The notes beneath the pieces were generated by a model, which worked only from the letters and a program-made list of their open reading frames with translations, was not told the DNA's origin and did not search any database. DNA of 64,000 nt from Casuarius casuarius (lineage: Eukaryota > Chordata > Aves > Casuariiformes > Casuariidae): contig PTFA01000050.1 in NCBI GenBank assembly GCA_003342895.1, forward strand, positions 454,820-518,819, written 5' to 3'. Each line of letters begins with the position of its first letter. The stretch's first letter is position 1. Below are positions 48,101 to 61,165 of the stretch, in pieces. The position numbers and the translations under genes were made by a program.

Positions 48101-51100
48101 CTTTTGATAGAGAGGTTCATAACATCATGTAATGTGTGAGCATTTTTTTCTGCCTAGCTACTTGACACTGAGGTCATTGGGGACTTTTATTAAAACGCAC
48201 TCAGCTACTCTTTAGTACGATGTTAATTTTGAATTTATGCTTCCATAGAGCACTATGTATAACACTATAATGACACTTGTTTAGTACTTTGTCCACGTAC
48301 AAAATTGTTGGCTGTAAAAATGCAAGAAATATAAAGAGGAGTTGAGTAGTTTAGAAAAAAATCTTTAAAAGGTGAGAAATTTATTGAAGTTTGGGGAAAA
48401 GTGTAACTGCTTTTTTTTACATAGACTTTTTTAAAGAGCAAGGGTATAGGTGGGGAAATTTGATTATCATACATAATTTTAAATCTTTTTTTCCTTTAGA
48501 AACCACATATCCATGAGGAGGTTTTCTTGTCCTGTAGGAAAAGATTTTAAAATTAAAAAATGGTGCTACATTTTATCCTAAGATGTTATCTTAAATATTT
48601 GATGGCTGCAGGTGCCCAACTCTACAGCTTACACGACACACCTGATCTTCCCAGATAACAACACTACCATCCTCATTTTTATTTAATAAATCCTCTGTCA
48701 AAAAATAAGAATGGTCTCTGAGCAGAGTATGCATAATTCGAAGGAACAGGCAAATCGTGACTCTTGGGCAACTGTTACAGTATCTAAACAAGACACCACA
48801 CCAAAGGTAGGCAGGTACCTGCAGGAAGGACAGACACAGAGCTACTAATACTTGGTTTATGATCTGTGTGGAAAAGGAGATGAAAAAGAGGTCAGCGTGC
48901 CAGATGGCTCAGAGCACCAACCTTGAAACTGGCCCCAGCGGACAAATTTCCCTAAGGAACAGTCCGGCTAGTCATCAAAGGCAGGGATTAGCAAAGTTGC
49001 TTCTTTCCCACTATTTTTATGAAAGATCTCACATTTCAGGCCATTTAAGGGGGAGGTGGCCTTTCAAATTGGGGCTCCGCACTGCTATTGCAACCACTTG
49101 AATTATCATTTCTTTAACTCTACCTTTCCTACATGCCCCAAATCCATGTAGCCAGACTTCAGCTGAAAAAAGAGAAAAAAAAGGAAAACCTTCTAAAAGA
49201 CCCTCATACCAAAAACTGTTAATTTGTCAGCTGTGTTATCAGAGGCAGTTCCCACATGCCTCTCCAGGCCTTTGAAACTTCACGGTACATCTACCTCCCT
49301 GTAATAACATTTACAGATGCTCTCTTTCTGGCATGTGTAAGGTGCCTGGACTTATGCCGTTAGCATAGCAGGCTCTGTTTGAAATCTTGCCCGGCCTCTC
49401 TATAAAAGCACATTTTAAAAGACAAACTAATACCTTCTATCCGTGTTTTGCAAATGACAGAATATATTAAGAATCAAATAAATGTAGGAGTACGTTCAGT
49501 GTCAAAAATATCTGTGGAATACTCCTACATTAAGAGACCGGGTAACAAGTGACATCAATTTTATATTGGACATAGTTCAATAAAACCAATAGCTAAGGAA
49601 ACAGAGAATTTTGTTTCACTGCATGGAATCATGGATGTCTCAGTATCTTCAAATGAGACACATTGTCAATGCTGCTCCTGTCTAACGGGACATGTTTGAT
49701 TTGGGGAACAGTCTTTACCGCAGCCGAAACGAGCTGAGAAAAGAGGAATCAAGGAAGACAAAGGTCTTGCTTCCAGGTTGGGTTTGGTCTGTGAGGCTCA
49801 TTTCTGTACACCGGGACGAGCACGGCGCTGCCGGCAAGCTGAAACGGGGATGTGAAACCAGGTGTAAACCTCACTGCTCGTGGCTTGTTCAGCTCTTGAT
49901 GATTCAGGCTTTGAAAGCACAGCCACAGCCACATTCCTCGATACGCACATATGAACTACCAATGTTAGCACTAAGGATGGCAAGTTAAGGGTGAACAAAC
50001 CTTTCCTCTGATGTCTCTGGGAGTCTTGCTGTGTTCCTGCTTTTATGCCTTGAACACTCGAGGCCTCTTCTCCTTTAGTGCTCTTACACTTCGCAGACGA
50101 GTTTGGTGCTGCCAGCGCTGGGAGTCTCGCCTGCCGAGCTGTGCGCTTGGGCACCTTGGCAGCTCCCTCTGCCCGGCTCTTGCTGGACATACCCTCCCGA
50201 ACCGCCGCAGAAAGCAACTGCTCTCTCCTTCAAACGCCTCCTCAAGACTCACACCGTTAGTGGTATTTATAGCGTATCACCTGTTAGAAAAAAATATTAA
50301 AAGGTAGAGCGAAGGAGTACAGGATATCTGCCTTTTATTTATCTTTAAATTGCTAATAATTTGGATTAAGCAGATAATGCACACAGCAAACCTACGTAAA
50401 CTCATATCTTTTTTACAATTGCTATAGTTTCATGCATATAAAATACCATCGAGTGAGAGGCAGAGGCACAGGGAACGGGAGAGCAGTCTGGGCAATGGCA
50501 GTGCTGGGTGTAACAGGTCCTGGGGCTCACAGGACATGTGCTGGACCAGTTTCTCACTGTATTACCTGCCCATGAACATAGTCCACTTGTGTTTTTGTGG
50601 GGATTTGTGGATAAACTGTGGGCTATATTCCTGAAAAGAGTTGATCAACCTTTTCCTTTCCTCTTGCCCATAATTACAGGTGCCCACTGTATCTTAAGCT
50701 GGAATTTAAGTGTCTCTGAATATATGCATGCAACATGTGCTACAACAGGACTGTCATCCTGACTGGGATATTTGGGTTTTACTACTGGTTGACTACGTGA
50801 CTTAATTTAGTAGTATGTGAACACCTACCATATGGTCACATAAGGACTACAACTGGAGTCACACATTTATCTTCACGTTCATGGATGTTTAAAAGTAACA
50901 AATAAATAAATTAAACAGCAAAACAACAAGAGCAACTCTGCTGATTCAATTCTTAAGCTTGGAAAGGAAAAATTTGCTCTCAATAACTCACCAGCTGCTC
51001 AAACAATGTAGAGAAATTTCAACTTACATCTTCTGGAAATAGCTATATTTACCGTAACAACATACCCAGCTAAAATTAAGTGACGTGAGGGATCTGGCCA

Positions 51101-53099
51101 CTTGCTCTGCTCACCTGCTATAGCAGAATTTCAGGGACACTTCAGCTGGGCCTTAGAAGCAAGGGAACTGCAACCATACAAATGTGGATGCACACTAACC
51201 ACACCGGTCACGTTAATGGCCCTCAGCAGTAAATACCCTTTTTATTTACTGAGAAAGGGTGCACTGAGGATCTCACCCTGCAAGTCTCATGCCCCCTGTA
51301 ACTCTTTATCCTTTTATTTTGTAACTGCATTGTATTTTGCAATTAGTTTGAACTGTTTTGCAAGGCTTGCCCTGCTTTTTGAAATGCTCGTGGAGAATCC
51401 AGCCCCTCGCAAAGGACAGGTGTGCCCTGGGCACACGGCTCATAGCTGTTTTATGCATTGAACTATTACCACAATTCTTTTCACAAAGCAAATAAAAATG
51501 CCTGAAAGCTTTTGTTTAGTATCCATTTAGTCAGTGCTTCTATTTAACACAAATTGCTGTGATTAATACAACAAGGAGCTAGGAGAAAACCTTTCAATAA
51601 TAGAACTTTGCATGCCAAGCTTTTGCATTTAAGAGGTCTCCACACTGTTTTCATCTCAACACTTCATGTATTTCCCATTACATCTTTCTTCTGTGTCCCT
51701 GTGCATATTTAGGTAAATTAACTCTAAACAGAACTAGGGATACATAGATCAAAAGGAAATGCTTCGATATAAATTATCTGATTTCCTCTCTCTCATTGCC
51801 CATCATTTAAAATTGTGGCTGTTCATGTTCTTTTCCTCCCATTTTACCCACTTCAGATATACCAGGCAGGTTTTTCCACACTCCGAGAGAGCAAGCTTTT
51901 TGGACGAGCGAGGCTATAAGGCTATATTCTTGTATAAAATGAGGGGTTTCTCTGCCCAGGAAGATATTTAAGGACCCTCAGGCTGGGGCTGCAGTGTTCC
52001 TCCTCGAGCAGGACAGAAACCTAAGTGTAGGTTCCTGGAGATGAGCTGTGCCATGTCCTCACTCCCTTCCGTGCTGAGCAGACGGAGAAGTTACAAGGGA
52101 ATTTGTAAATCCAGCTCTCCTGCTTTGTGCTATATTGTGCTACCTGAAGGCTGGTGGTACAAGAAACCTTTTCAAAAGAGGATTCTGACCTGCAGAAGCA
52201 AGAAAATTACAGCAACGGGCACAACTGCATCCCCTGTGAAAAATGCTTTTCATTACAGTTTTGCAAATGCATGCACTGACAACAGAGGAATAGATGCCTT
52301 CTTCCTATAGAACATTTATGTTTCATTAGAATATAAATATTGCCGAGTGCAGGCTGTGATATGTATGAATAAAAAGATATTTCATAGCCCTGAGGTAGTG
52401 TATTGCAATTCCATTTGAGGAGAAGGTTTTAAGAATAGGGCACATGCACCCTGATAGTTGGGCAGTGGGTTTAAGCAAACCTTGAGGAAGCTCTGGGATA
52501 CCTTCTTCATCGGACTTCTTTGGAAAACCATTCCACACTCTGACGCTCTTTTGCTCAACCTATATAATCCAAATTTAAAATACATAAAAGGATCTAAGAT
52601 TTGGGAATCTAAAAAGCCTTCGTCTTTAATACATATTTTAAACTAACACTAGTGGAATTTCAGCTAGCATTAGAAAAGCAACAGTTTCTAAGGACCCCAG
52701 CTGTATCTCCCTGCTGTAAGAATCGCTCTGTTGCAAATAAAACTACGGCCTTTCAGATAGTACTGTGAACAGGAGCTGAAAAATGTCAGTCTTTCAGTCA
52801 CAGACTGTGATGGTGCTATCCATTTCATGCATGTGTACACCTACACACATGTATGTGTGTCAAGAAAAACAGATTAAATAGAGCAGGCATGTAAGCGTGT
52901 GTAGGTACATACTTAATAAAGACACATAAATGTCAGCGAGCCTTAGCATAACCGAAACAAACTGCCAAAATACAATATTCAGCAGAGAGCTGCAATTCAG
53001 CACTTTTTTTTTTGCAGGATTCCAGGAATCTTTCCCTAGCAGCCCATTACATTTCTTCCTGTTTTTTCTGTCCGTGTTCTCAAATTTGGCTGTCTTGCC
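45184..53099. other. Non-coding stretch
   Basis: AT-rich, with the TA repeat at 45991 and mildly GC-rich patches near 46540-46720 and 50090-50220. No exon, RNA gene or transposon could be supported. Confidence 0.5.
45991..46029. repeat. (TA)/(TATG)-rich simple repeat
   Basis: Alternating TA with ACA/TTT interruptions. Near-palindromic, as TA repeats are. Confidence 0.9.
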
Positions 53100-53580
53100 A
53101 AGGGAAATGTAATGACATTAATTTTATTTAATGTTGTTGATCAGCATTTAAAAAACATTTTTCTTTGAAACTCCTCTAGCTCTTATTTCAAGCTTCTTTT
53201 TTACGGCTATTACATTTCAATCATTTTAGGAAAATGGATGGAGGTAAAATGGCAAAAATGTAAGAAATTGCTAAGTTCAGCAGCACAATTAATGCAGTCA
53301 TCATTGGCAGCTTGGAGGAAGACAATCAACAATCAATGGCTCGAAGGTGACCTGACATCACAGGTTTCTGCAATCTCAATCAATATTATTCAGACTGCAG
53401 ACAGGCTATGGTAGATATGTGCTGTTTCATCTCAGTGGCTTTTATTCTTGTATAAATACTTTAAATAAATAGCACAAGAAGAACACCCAGGGCTACTTTA
53501 AATTACATCCATATCATGCAAAGGTGAAAGTAGTTCCACTTGGTAGAATTTGCCCTTCTGTCCAAAACAAGATACTTTAA
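53100..53580. promoter_or_regulatory. Candidate conserved non-coding block
   Basis: AT-rich, no simple repeat and no transposon signature. It contains caattaatgcagtcatcatt, acaatcaacaatcaat and tgacctgacatca, a mixture of homeodomain, SOX-like, nuclear-receptor half-site and CRE-like motifs. Judged by texture only. Confidence 0.3.
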
Positions 53581-54275
53581 AAAGGAAAAAAGGAACTTAA
53601 TAATGTGTTATTTACACACTATGCAAGTTTGCTTTATGCTGTTTTCACATTATCATAAACCATTTCCAATTTGATAGAATCTGGCTTTAGCAAAAAAGCA
53701 AATTCTTATAATTTCTTCTCTTTCCAGCTCAAACTTCATGGAGCACCGATTCTGTTCGTTTGTTATCTTAATAACAGAAAAATATAGTCACAAAGCAAAG
53801 ACCATTATCCATGACATAATTTTTCAAAAAATGCTGTATAATAATTAAAAATTGTATATGATAAAGATAAAAAATCATAAAGAAAATTTTATCCTCTATC
53901 CTTTTTCTCTGATATGTAAATAGATTGGGAAATTATCGTGCAGTTGTTTTGAGATAGAAAAGAATACAAAAATATTGACACAGAATTGGTTTTGGATGTT
54001 GTTGACTAGTAATATCAATTATGTTTGGGCCAATTTAGTCAGGAATGCATTGGGTAGATCCTTTACAAAGACAGTTCTTCAATTTTTTTGTATGTGCCAA
54101 GTTTTTCACAGCATTAATAACGTCTTTTTCATCTGCACACCCAGACTAACTTCTACAGAAGCCTGTGGGAGTCTTTCTATCAGTGGAAAAAGACAGAAAG
54201 ATTACACCCTGAGCTTCTTTTAAGTGCACTCGGTTAATCTGAGACAGGCTAAGAAAACCTCCTTACAGTTTAGGC

Positions 54276-54287
54276 GGGGGGGGGGGG
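54276..54287. repeat. G12 homopolymer
   Basis: Twelve consecutive G in AT-rich surroundings; a possible sequencing-error hotspot. Confidence 0.95.
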
Positions 54288-54569
54288 AAGAAGTGCCAGT
54301 AAACTAGCAACTAACTTCCCTGCCAGGCACAATATTCGCCAGCTACATCCCAGATAAAAGCAACAAGGTAAATTCTTAAGAGCGAATGTGTTTGTCAGGA
54401 AGACTAAGGCACTGTTTGAGCCTTCACATGAAATCACGTATTTCTGTTGCAGCGCATGACCTCACAACTACTGCTTGAAAACATACGTTTAATTATCTGA
54501 ACTATGTATCTTAGCAGCTCCTTATGGTACCCAGATTGCGAGACAGCGAGGCACCGAATCGAAGAGTTC

Positions 54570-54690
54570 TTTAAGCCGCTGCCCGGGGGTCCCCGTGCCC
54601 CCCACGGGGCTCGTCCCCCCCGGGCCAGCCCGGCGGCGCGCGGCAGCTCCCGCTGCCCTCGGCGCAGGCCGCGGCGGGAAGCGCAGACAT
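54570..54690. other. Small isolated CpG-rich island
   Basis: About 120 bases with cagcccggcggcgcgcggca. Abrupt edges into AT-rich DNA. Confidence 0.6.
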
Positions 54691-54841
54691 GTGGCATGAG
54701 TTGCAGAGCTATTTTCAGATTTGTTTTGTGGTGACTGTGTTTGTAGCAAATACTGAAAATATTATACTAAATACCAAAAGCATGCCCGTGGCCCCCAGGG
54801 AGAGACAAGTACATTTTATAATCAAATTACTACACGCTTCT

Positions 54842-54935
54842 GGCCCCTAATTCAGCGAACTACACCAGTACACGCTGAGATCCTTACATAAGGGTATATG
54901 CAAGCACATGCTTAAGGATAAGCATATCACTACAT
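54842..54935. mobile_element. MITE-like fragment, ggcccctaattcagc terminus
   Basis: It begins ggcccctaattcagcgaa and contains caagcacatgcttaaggat, matching the 'ggccccgattcagcaaagcac...aagcacatgcttaa' pattern of a sauropsid palindromic element. The right arm is not clear here, but an oppositely oriented terminus occurs at 55700-55719. Confidence 0.6.
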
Positions 54936-55639
54936 TTTTGTATAACTCAGCTCTGGGACAAGAAGAGCAAAACAAATTTGGACTAGTGATATCTTTAGAA
55001 GAAGGACAACAAATCCAGGCTAAAAAACCCTAGAAATTAAACTCGCAATACTAACTGAATACCTGTTTCAAATTATGCCCCAGCCCTGCACCCATTCTTT
55101 CAATTTCAAACAGTTTTAGCCAGAAGAACATAGTTAAAAGCCCAAGAGAAGTGAAGTAAATATTCTGCTATTAACATTATTTGTCTTATGAGACTTTAAA
55201 AAAGTTACATTCTTTTGACTTAGGCAAAAAAATCGTATTTAAGCTGTTTTATGCTAGCAAAAGAATATTATAAAATATTTACTGAAAAGTACAGAAATTT
55301 TTTGCCTCTGATTGATAGAAGCTGTTTTAATTACGAAGGAGTTTCATCAGCAAGCTCTCTTGTTGCTAGAGTCTATTAAAGAACCTCAAAGTTGCTGAGC
55401 GATGCACTTTAAACAGCCGCTAAGCATGTGCAAGAGCAAGGCCTGGCTTTAAACGCACAGATGTAAATTATCAAAATTAACCATTCAGTTGGTGTCAGTT
55501 TTAATATTCTCGACTTGAGATACTTTTGATGACTAAGTACTTGACTTGTGTTTTTAAAAGTAATGGCCTTTGCCTCCTGATGCTTGAAGTGAAGCGTGGT
55601 AACGAGAGTCCCTCCAGTTCCAGTTCATGTAAGCATGTC

Positions 55640-55719
55640 AGGAGTCTCGCCAGCTTTGACTGAACTACTTAACATGCTTAAAGTTGGGCACATGCTTAAG
55701 TAATTAGCTGAATCGGGCA
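55640..55719. mobile_element. MITE-like fragment, right terminus gctgaatcgggc
   Basis: cttaacatgcttaaagttgg, then gcacatgcttaagtaattag, then ctgaatcgggc is a good match to the right half of the same family as 54842-54935. Its end is the inverted counterpart of that element's start. Confidence 0.7.
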
Positions 55720-56454
55720 CAAAACCCAGTAAGGATAGTTAAATTTCCTCACGTTCCATTATATAGAAATCAAGGCATAAAAAATTTTAATGAGCATCAG
55801 AGAACTGTGTCAGCATTGTTCTAGAAGAACTACAGATTTGTACAGTTTAGATATGTTCTAATTTAAAGATTTCCACAACAGGGAATTAAAAAGACCTGAA
55901 TTATAATTCCTTTAATGGCAGATCATTTGATAACACTGCCATCTCAAGCAGTTCCATTTTAAAATGCATGGTAGTGCAGACAAATACTTTTTGAAGAAAA
56001 AGTGTTTTACATTATCTTTTAACTTTGTCTAATTAGCTGAATACTGTGCTTTTTTACCCTGAAGCTCTTTAAAAGTCAATCTAATTTCACAATGAACACT
56101 CAATGCCATTATATTTGGAAATATTTGCATTTACCAACTCTTGTGTAGTCACCATTCATCCCTGCACTCACCCCTGCCTTGCTTCTGTTTCCTTGGGAAG
56201 GCTTCTCTACTTTCTGCCTAGATAAGCCTCTTCCATCAATGCAACTGTCTGTTTTGCTGATACAAAAAAAGTCATAAAAGTTGCTCTACAGATGTATGCA
56301 GAAATCCTCATCTCACTGTATACTACGTCCTATTCAAAGGGCTGAGGTTTGCCTATGCTCCATCTCTTCCTTCCTTGGAAGCACTTAGACAGACTTGAAT
56401 TTTGAAGGCAGAAGGGATTCACTGCTCACCACGTGCCCACTTTGCAGCTGCTGA

Positions 56455-57010
56455 GTCCCAGGATCCCACAGAACGGAGGAGGTGGAAGAGGCCTCTGGAG
56501 GCCCCCCCGGTCCAACCCCTGCTCCAGCAGGGTCAGCTGGAGCAGCCTGCCCAGGGCCACCTCCAGTCGTGTCTTGAGTATCTCCGAGGATGGAGTCTCC
56601 ACAACCTCTCTGGGCAATCTGTGCCAGTGTTCGATCACCATTATAGTAAAAAGTTTTTTCTTCTGTTTAAACAGAATTTCCTGTATTTCAGGCTGTGCCC
56701 ATTGCCTCCTGTCCTCTCGCTGGGCACCACTGAAGTGGGCTCCGCCTTGCTTACTGCCTCCCATCAGCTATTCATACAAGTTGCCAAGGTTCCCCTGAGC
56801 CTTCTCTTCTCCAGGCTGAACAGCTGCAGCTCTCTCAGCCTCTCCTCAGGTGTCAGATGCTCCCATCCCTGAGCCATCCCTGTGGCCCTTGGCTGGACTC
56901 GCTCCAGTATGTCCATATCCTTCTTGTACTGGGCAGCCCAGCATTGGACACAGCACTCCGAATGGGTCTCACCGGTACTGAGTAGAGGGGAATCGAAGGT
57001 CCTCACCATC
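56455..57010 (-). mobile_element. CR1 LINE, 5'-truncated, 3' end of ORF2 plus 3' tail
   Basis: The minus strand encodes the C-terminus of a CR1 ORF2 polyprotein in two frames. The first, 57045-56764, contains [11 protein letters not shown] and [11 protein letters not shown]; the second, 56764-56426, contains IEHWHRLPREVVE and EILKTRLEVALG. Both are characteristic CR1 blocks in the correct order, separated by a stop and frame change near 56764. The nucleotide sequence also reads as the CR1 3' end, with the terminus near 56455-56470 (a cacagaa remnant of the terminal repeats). Similarity fades at about 57000-57010 on the 5' side, so only about 0.55 kb of a roughly 4.5 kb element is present. CR1 copies are typically 5'-truncated by target-primed reverse transcription. 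The open frame on the opposite strand (56402-56872) is antisense shadow. This is the strongest evidence for an avian or other sauropsid source. Confidence 0.95.
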
Positions 57011-58789
57011 ACTTGTGAAAGAAATTCATCATTCACAAAAGCCAAATAGTCCTAGGCTGGGAGCATACATTTTCTTCCCAAACCAGCTCCATCAGCAGAC
57101 AGATTACTAACTGTAAATGCTTGTGACCACTTCCCTAGCAGAGGTTATAAATACTTAATGGCGTTCAGGCAGAATGAACTGGAGTTGCTTAAACAGTTGA
57201 AATCAATGGCCTAAGCCAGTCCAGCTGTATTTAGCTGAAGTGAACCAGCCCCACCAAGCACTGCTGGCAGACCAGGAGAGGCAGCAATTTGTGTGTATGG
57301 AGAGGGAACTGGAAGCCACATCTGGGAGCAGCCACCCCTTTCAGTGAAACAGCTGGATTTCAAAAGGGAGGTCTCTCCACAGCTTAAGTCCTTAGCAGTT
57401 TTGAGCAGACTTTCTGAATATCAGCAAACCTCACCTGGCGATACATTCTCATTGCTTCGAAACCAGGGAGCCTGGTTCGGACAGTACGGGCAATATTGTA
57501 GTACATCTCTGTGAAAATACATATGTATTGACATGCCCGACTGGGACTGCCTGAACTGAAAGACTAACGCAATGGATTGATCATCACAGCTATTGAGCCT
57601 TTCCCCAGTTAGGAGGATAAATGCATTATACAGTAAAAGGAGACATTGTCTCAACATTTCTTTGACTCTATTACCGCAGTGAGCAGCTCCCAGCCTGAGA
57701 AAGGGGCCCTTCAGCACCTACGAACGCCTGAGACATGTCGGCATACATTTTAGACAAACATTTCTTCGAAGCTGGGTGATTGTTTTTTCTTCCATTTTCA
57801 TTTTCCACTTGCTTGCTCAACCTCTGCAGCGCCTTTGTTGCCTGGTAATAGGTGAGATAGGCAAATACGGACTCCGGGCCCTGGAACGAAAGGGCCTTTC
57901 ATGTCGTTGGCACTGCAGAATGAGCAAGTGGTGTAAGCCGTCTCTGCGGTTTACATACTGTAGTGGCCTGCTATAGAAACTATGTAATTTGGTTTGCTTT
58001 GTTATTTGATAAACGGCAAGGAAAGCTTTGTAGCATGTTGACTGACCCTACTTGTAAGGTCACAGGCCAGCGGCAGCGTGAGAGGACACCGCCGTCTGCC
58101 TCGGGACTGCCTGGGAGGGAGCAGCCTTTATTAAAGGTACAAAGACCTTGCAGTGCAGGGAGCAGCTCTTAATCTATCAGGAAAAAATATCAGGGAAGTT
58201 TTTGACAAAAAGAAGGCACCAATTCTTAACGTATGATGTAACACAACGCACCATGCAGAACGGTGAGTCATGTAAATGCTACTACCCGCTTAAAAATCCA
58301 TATTGTAGCCCACTATGGATTGCTCCTTTTTTGACCCAGTCCTACACACCCTTTCTCACTCTGCACATGGCCCATTCAAGACGCATGAGCTGCAGAACCG
58401 AGCCTTTCATTTATACTTGGGAGAAAGAGCTGTTCCCTTCACTAGACTGTTGCTTGTGGCAACACCCAAGGAGAAACGAGGAAACAGGGCAGGGAGAAGA
58501 TGCAGACCGTGAGCATCGATCTCCACCTCTGGGAGCCACTTGTCACACGACGGCACGAGGTTGTTAACGGGGCCACGTGCCCAGCAGTGGCTCTGAACAT
58601 GGGCAAGTCCTGGACCCCAATTAGTTGAAGCATGTGGAGAAGGAAAAGGAAAGAAATTTTAGTTGGCGATTTCCATCCCTGCAATGTTCTTCCCCCCTCT
58701 CGCTCCCCTCACACACCTGCACAAACACAAACTGGAATCTCACTTCTTTAACAGGTCTGAATTGGCTGATGTAAGGAAAAGCGGCTGTG

Positions 58790-59060
58790 GAGCAGAGCGA
58801 GGAGGCAGCCGCGCAGTGGCAGAGTGCTGCAGTGCAGCGGGCGCGCTGGGGACGGGCAGTTTGGAAGAGGCCTGTCCACCCCAGACGTAACGAAGACTTT
58901 GAATCAGAGCATGGGGGGAAAGCCTTAGCCTGGAGGCAGAGGCGGGCGTGGGCCTGCTGCTCGCCGCCTCCGCGCAGGGCTGCCGGGCGGACGGGCAGCC
59001 CCCCTCGCGGCAGAGCAAGGCTGGAAGGGCCGGGCAGGGCTACCGCCACCAAAGGCGAGG
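58790..59060. other. CpG-enriched block
   Basis: Scattered CpGs (gcagcgggcgcgctggggac, gctgccgggcggacgggcag). No coding signature in any frame. Confidence 0.5.
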
Positions 59061-59760
59061 TTGCCTAAGCTCTGCTTACAACTATAGCACGTGCTGCTGT
59101 ACTTTTATATATAGGAACGTTCTTCTTTTCCTACTGAAATTTCTGGCTTACTCTAGTTTATATGGCCCCATCTTCTATACATTTTATATGTATGGTGACT
59201 GTACATATACAGTCTTACCACCAAAAACTCACTGACACCAGCAAGGAGCTGACCCTGAAGACGTTCCGTGGAGATATCAAGTTAATGGCAATAGCTACTG
59301 TATAAGGAAAGTTTCGCTCTCCACTTTGGGGCATATATGGCAAAAAAATTCAATTGTCATTTTATTCAGTACCTTCTGACACACGATTAACTCAGTACTC
59401 TGGGACGAGTACAGATTACTGACTTGGATCATCGTTCAAAGCAGTGCGAATCCAAACTCACTCTACAGTGAAGGTGTGGGAAATTTCCAGAGAGCACGAA
59501 AGCACTGGGAGGACCCTGAGCCACGACAGCCCCGATTAGCTGAGCAGAGGCCGATCACGCTCGCTCCAACTCCAGCGCTGTGCTCAGTGCTAAGAGGAGC
59601 CTGTCGCCAAATGACAGACGTGCCACAATGGAATAAAAAGCGCTGTGTGGGAAGCCTGCACATTAAAGCTGGAATTTACACCTACCATTTTCATAGCATC
59701 TACAAGGCAAACTTAAGACAAACTGAGATCCCTCTTCTGAACTGTGTGTCTTGCTTCTTA

Positions 59761-59805
59761 TTTTAGTTATTTATTTAAATTTAATTTAATTTTAATTTAT
59801 TTTGT
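59761..59805. repeat. AT-rich (TTTAA)n-like repeat
   Basis: Degenerate TTTAA/TTAAT units. Low complexity. Confidence 0.85.
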
Positions 59806-59822
59806 AAGTTAGCTCAATTTGG

Positions 59823-59829
59823 TGAGTCA
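59823..59829. promoter_or_regulatory. AP-1/MARE-like motif
   Basis: Exact tgagtca in ggtgagtcacg, immediately after the AT-rich repeat ending near 59805. Motif evidence only. Confidence 0.25.
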
Positions 59830-61039
59830 CGAAAAAGCACTGATATTGGAAATACCTTGATAATCATTTGGTCAGAGCTGGATTACAGCGAGTCTTACTA
59901 AAATTTCCTCTATGCACTATTTTTAAAACACAAAATAAAGGCTGAATAAGCCCAGGGAAACTCACCTGGAAGCAAGCTGTTACAAGAGGGGCAACAAAGT
60001 CTGACAAGCAAGGGATGAGACTTAATTAAAGCTAGAGGGGGAAAGAGAGGAAAAAATTAAATGCTATTTCGGAACACACAAAACATAAATAACTCAAAGT
60101 ATGAAATATTCAGTATTTGCAGCTGTGAGGGGTGATTTGCGAATATTTTATTGCTCTTCCTCTGTCCCCAGTGCTTTTTCTGGGAAGGGAGAAAAGTGGA
60201 AAACTTCAAAGGACTTGAATCAGGGAAGGGAGGATAATTGTGGGGGGGTTCATTCATGTTCTTTCTGGCCTTTCTTTCATTCTCTCTCTGACTCATCCCA
60301 TCCGAGCCTTGGATCTCAACTCAAGTTGAAAAACCAAAGCATAAAGGTTTGGAAGTGATCGGACTAGTCTCACTCCAAACGATGGTTAACTGTCATTATG
60401 AGAGCTCTGGGTTTGGGGCAGCTCAAGGCTCTTTTCTCGGGCTTTGAAAGCCTACCTGTTGCGGGCTGTGGGAGGATGAGGAGTTAGCACCAGGCAGTGT
60501 GAGAGCATCCTTCCTTCCTCTTCAGGAGTCCGTCTGCTCACATCCTAGCTGGAGCTGTAATATGCTTTGAAAAGATGCAGTATATATGCATATAAGCCCT
60601 CTTTTAGTTACTACAGAAGAGGGATTCAGCCTACTCCTAGCGTCTTTGAGGTGTCGAGCTTACTGAATTATTAAGCTTTTCTGCTCCTTTGAGCGTGCTT
60701 TCAAAATAGGTACTAGCTGGTCTTTAAGTATATGGATTCTCTATATTAAGCAATACTTCTTGCAGTATCTGGGCTCTACTGATTGAGACACCACTATCTT
60801 TCCTTTAATCATTGCCATAAAATCACAAACTTTCTGAAAAAAATAATACGCTCTGGATTTTCCTTCTTTTTCCCTGCTGCTACCTTTCTGTTACACTTAG
60901 GTCATTTTACATTTTTCTCCACAACCAGGGAGGTTAAAAATGTCTCTGTGTCTATTTAAAATGAAATATTAAAGCTGGGGCTCCAAGAAAAGCATCAGTT
61001 TTCATGAAACATACAGCAACATGTGGAATTTGACAGTGC

Positions 61040-61165
61040 TGGGATCTTCATCCTAAAAGTGCTTTATAAATGTTAAGTAATCACTGGAATATCCATATGA
61101 GTAAACAGTATTATCTTCTTGTAGTGGAGAAGAGCTAGATCCAGAAAGGGACTTGGGTACTTTTG
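61040..61165 (+). mobile_element. Probable second, more decayed MIR-like SINE fragment
   Basis: The order of short matches parallels the MIR core: aagtgctttataaatg, then atatgagtaaacagtattatc, then gtggagaagagctagatccagaaagggac. These correspond to the 'gctttacatgc', 'ctatgaggtaggtactattatc' and 'gatgaggaaactgaggcacagag' blocks. Divergence is high and the tail blocks are not recognisable, so chance resemblance cannot be excluded. Confidence 0.5.

Noticed and set aside
56402..56872. 156-codon plus-strand frame
   Set aside because: Antisense shadow of the CR1 ORF2 remnant.
57710..57731. REST/RE1-like site beginning ttcagcacc
   Set aside because: The left half-site is perfect, but the right half (ggacagcgcc expected) does not match well enough.
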